From: CAVQKZ01 sp963837325
GTDB taxonomy: Bacteria; Actinomycetota; Actinomycetes; Mycobacteriales; Jatrophihabitantaceae
Length of the DNA stretch: 64,000 bases
Direction of reading: 5' to 3'
Assembly: GCA_963837325.1 (NCBI GenBank)
Contig: CAWIMV010000001.1
Location: forward strand, 1 to 64,000
The position numbers and the translations under genes were made by a program. The notes under the pieces were generated by a model. That model had not been told where the DNA came from, made no database searches, and saw nothing but the letters and a program-made list of their open reading frames with translations. Shown here piece by piece: positions 62,482 through 64,000 of the stretch. Position 1 is the stretch's first letter. Each line of letters opens with the position of its first letter.

Positions 62482-64000
62482 TTAGGACCGGCGTCTGGGG
62501 TCGGGAAAGCCGAGGCTGGTGTAGCCCGGTGCTCGCTTGGCGAGGGATGAGGCGAGTACTCCCGTGGCGATGTCGTGGTAGTCGTGCACTTCGGCGGTTG
62601 TCTTGCCGGGGTATGGGCGCATGATCCGTCCGACGTATTGCACAAGTCGACCCTTGAACGCGATCGGTGTGGTGAGGAATACGGTGTCGAGAGCAGGGCA
62701 GTCGAAACCTTCCCCGATGTAGGAACCGGTGGCCACGATCAGCAGGGGAGATTCCGTCGCTGCGGGGTCGAGGCGTGCCAGCCCGGCGACGCGGGCTTTG
62801 GCGGCCATTCCGCCGCGCAGGACAACGGGGTCGTGACCGCGATCATGCAGCAATCTGTCCAGCTGCTCGACGTGTCCGGTGCGCTGGGTGAGGACGAGAC
62901 AGTGCCGATTGCTATCCAGCGCGGTCACGACGTCATCGATGATTTGTTGATTGCGGGCCTCGTCCTGAACCAGGTCGCCGTAGATGGCGGCCATCCCGCC
63001 GGGCGCAGACGGGTCGGCGTCGCCGGAGTAGCAGAACGCCGTGGTGTGGACGTGCAGGACAGGTTCTGGCTGCGGGGCGTCTAGTGTTCGGGCGGTCAGC
63101 GTGCCCGTCCCTGCTCGAGTCATGGTGTGGCGTACCGGGCCGAGTTGCAACTCGATGAGGTCGTCGAGCTGATCGCGCCGGTACGGGGTAGCGGTGAGTC
63201 CGATCCATCGGCGCGCCGGGATCTGGCGGACGGCGTGTTCGAACGCGGCGGCGGGGACGTGGTGGCATTCGTCGACGACGACCAGCCCGTATCCGGCGGT
63301 CAGTTCGGCGACATCCTCGCGGCGAGCGAGGGTCTGCAGCGTCGCGATGTCGACGACGCCGGTGGTTTTTGCGCGCCCGCCGCCGCGTTGCCCGGCCTTT
63401 ACGCCGAGCAACTCGGCGAGCCGCGCGCGCCACTGATCGGCGAGCGCCTTCCGGTCAACAATGACGAGCGTCGATACAGCTCGCGATGCGATGAGCGCAC
63501 TAGCGATAACAGTCTTGCCTGCTCCCGGCGGCGCCACGAGCACACCCTGGTCATGACCCGCGATGATGTCGTGTGCCATCTGCTGGTCTGGATCGAGCAC
63601 GGCACGGAAGTCGAATTCCGTCGGCTCGCCCGCCGCGCGTGCGTCGGTGACTTCGAGCCGGCTCCCGGCCTGGGTGACGAGTTCATCGATGCGGTCGCGT
63701 AGGCCACGCGGTAGGACCAGATCGCCACTGATGGTCTCGTCGAAGTTCTGAAGGAAACGCGGCGTGTCCCAGGTCGACGCGCGCCGACGCTGCCGCTCGT
63801 AGAAGATCGGGTTGGACATGGTGGCCGCATGCTTGAGTGTGGCCATCAGCGCCGGTGGCAGGTCCGCGCCATTGACGGTCACGGCGGCAGCGAACTGTGC
63901 GTGCACGACGGCCGGTGCCTGCACGCTGATTCGCGTGGAGGTTGCAGCCCGCAGCCGGTGCACACCGGAACCGACGGCGACCTGGCCGAGTCGATGCGCG
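62482..64000 (-). CDS. TOTE-type DEAD/DEAH helicase (5' end beyond window)
   Basis: The open frame runs past the right edge. The visible 506 residues hold a complete superfamily 2 helicase: Walker [20 protein letters not shown] Walker B ([14 protein letters not shown]), [14 protein letters not shown], and late motifs [14 protein letters not shown] and [13 protein letters not shown]. The segment before the helicase ([20 protein letters not shown]) is typical of helicases of the TOTE conflict system, which are usually joined to an archaeo-eukaryotic primase-like domain upstream. A role in defence is predicted for the family. It lies beyond the att-like site, so it may be host DNA or another element. 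Confidence 0.85.
   Translation of the reverse strand, partial: AHRLGQVAVGSGVHRLRAATSTRISVQAPAVVHAQFAAAVTVNGADLPPALMATLKHAATMSNPIFYERQRRRASTWDTPRFLQNFDETISGDLVLPRGLRDRIDELVTQAGSRLEVTDARAAGEPTEFDFRAVLDPDQQMAHDIIAGHDQGVLVAPPGAGKTVIASALIASRAVSTLVIVDRKALADQWRARLAELLGVKAGQRGGGRAKTTGVVDIATLQTLARREDVAELTAGYGLVVVDECHHVPAAAFEHAVRQIPARRWIGLTATPYRRDQLDDLIELQLGPVRHTMTRAGTGTLTARTLDAPQPEPVLHVHTTAFCYSGDADPSAPGGMAAIYGDLVQDEARNQQIIDDVVTALDSNRHCLVLTQRTGHVEQLDRLLHDRGHDPVVLRGGMAAKARVAGLARLDPAATESPLLIVATGSYIGEGFDCPALDTVFLTTPIAFKGRLVQYVGRIMRPYPGKTTAEVHDYHDIATGVLASSLAKRAPGYTSLGFPDPRRRS

Overview
The window is high-GC actinobacterial DNA. GTG and TTG starts are common, stop/start overlaps of 4 nt are frequent, and the best-recognised accessory families (a TIGR04338-type metallohydrolase beside DUF2786, a MobF relaxase, the XRE/NUDIX pair) are typical of mycolic-acid actinomycetes such as Mycobacterium, Nocardia, Gordonia or Rhodococcus. 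The genus cannot be fixed from this sequence. No core housekeeping gene is visible between about 1.5 and 62 kb. I read the window as the interior and right end of a large, mosaic mobile island. Its right border is probably the tmRNA 3'-end fragment at 62229-62261.

Layout. (1) 1-7.1 kb is a mobilisation module: a NUDIX/XRE-TPR pair, a five-gene coupled minus-strand operon (three small proteins, DUF2786, metallohydrolase), a 352-bp divergent spacer that could hold oriT, and a MobF relaxase-helicase. (2) 7.5-11.6 kb has a small zinc-ribbon protein, an unrecognised 453-aa protein, a PD-(D/E)XK-like protein and a frameshifted membrane gene. (3) 11.6-21.5 kb is a defence block: a modification-dependent-type endonuclease divergent from vsr and a cytosine methylase, then five translationally coupled genes (Z1 ATPase, DUF4420-type nuclease, GHKL ATPase and two associated proteins) that resemble the mza/MutL-Z1 class. 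(4) 21.6-28.2 kb holds Fic copy 1, an hsdR remnant, a frameshifted GIY-YIG/kinase-like protein coupled to an alpha-CTD-like/cold-shock fusion, a membrane protein and a 46-aa zinc ribbon. (5) 28.9-36.8 kb holds an HhH-type protein, a dead integrase, and a divergent McrBC-like restriction operon facing two methyltransferases. (6) 37-42.4 kb holds a membrane protein, a small hypothetical, a broken secreted protein and a large serine recombinase. (7) 42.9-45.7 kb is an EACC1-like/CHAT protease pair. (8) 47.3-52 kb is a GIY-YIG/EVE-like/McrB fusion with McrC, followed by another GIY-YIG protein, a second zinc-ribbon copy and Fic copy 2 (54.8-56.0 kb). (9) 56.4-59.1 kb is an AT-richer three-gene operon: an AlbA_2 (Schlafen-type) protein with two membrane proteins. 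(10) 59.3-62.3 kb is mostly gene remnants and the att-like end. (11) 62.5-64 kb is the 3' part of a TOTE-type helicase gene.

How it fits together. Cargo modules are separated by degraded mobile DNA: two copies of the same dead tyrosine integrase, an IS21 istB remnant, and pieces of hsdR, glycosyltransferase and SAM-methyltransferase genes. A short bipartite motif (CATATGCGC, about 26-29 nt, then a TATCGAGG-like box) recurs at module edges and lies about 105-115 bp downstream of both dead integrases. It looks like attachment-site scars from serial accretion. A separate ~190-bp sequence occurs three times (46.9, 54.2 and 62.1 kb), the last copy abutting the tmRNA fragment. The island carries at least three complete restriction-type systems plus CHAT, Fic and AlbA_2 modules, so its main payload appears to be anti-phage and anti-plasmid defence. 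The best candidates for undescribed biology are the AlbA_2/two-membrane-protein operon and the GIY-YIG-kinase plus alpha-CTD/cold-shock pair.
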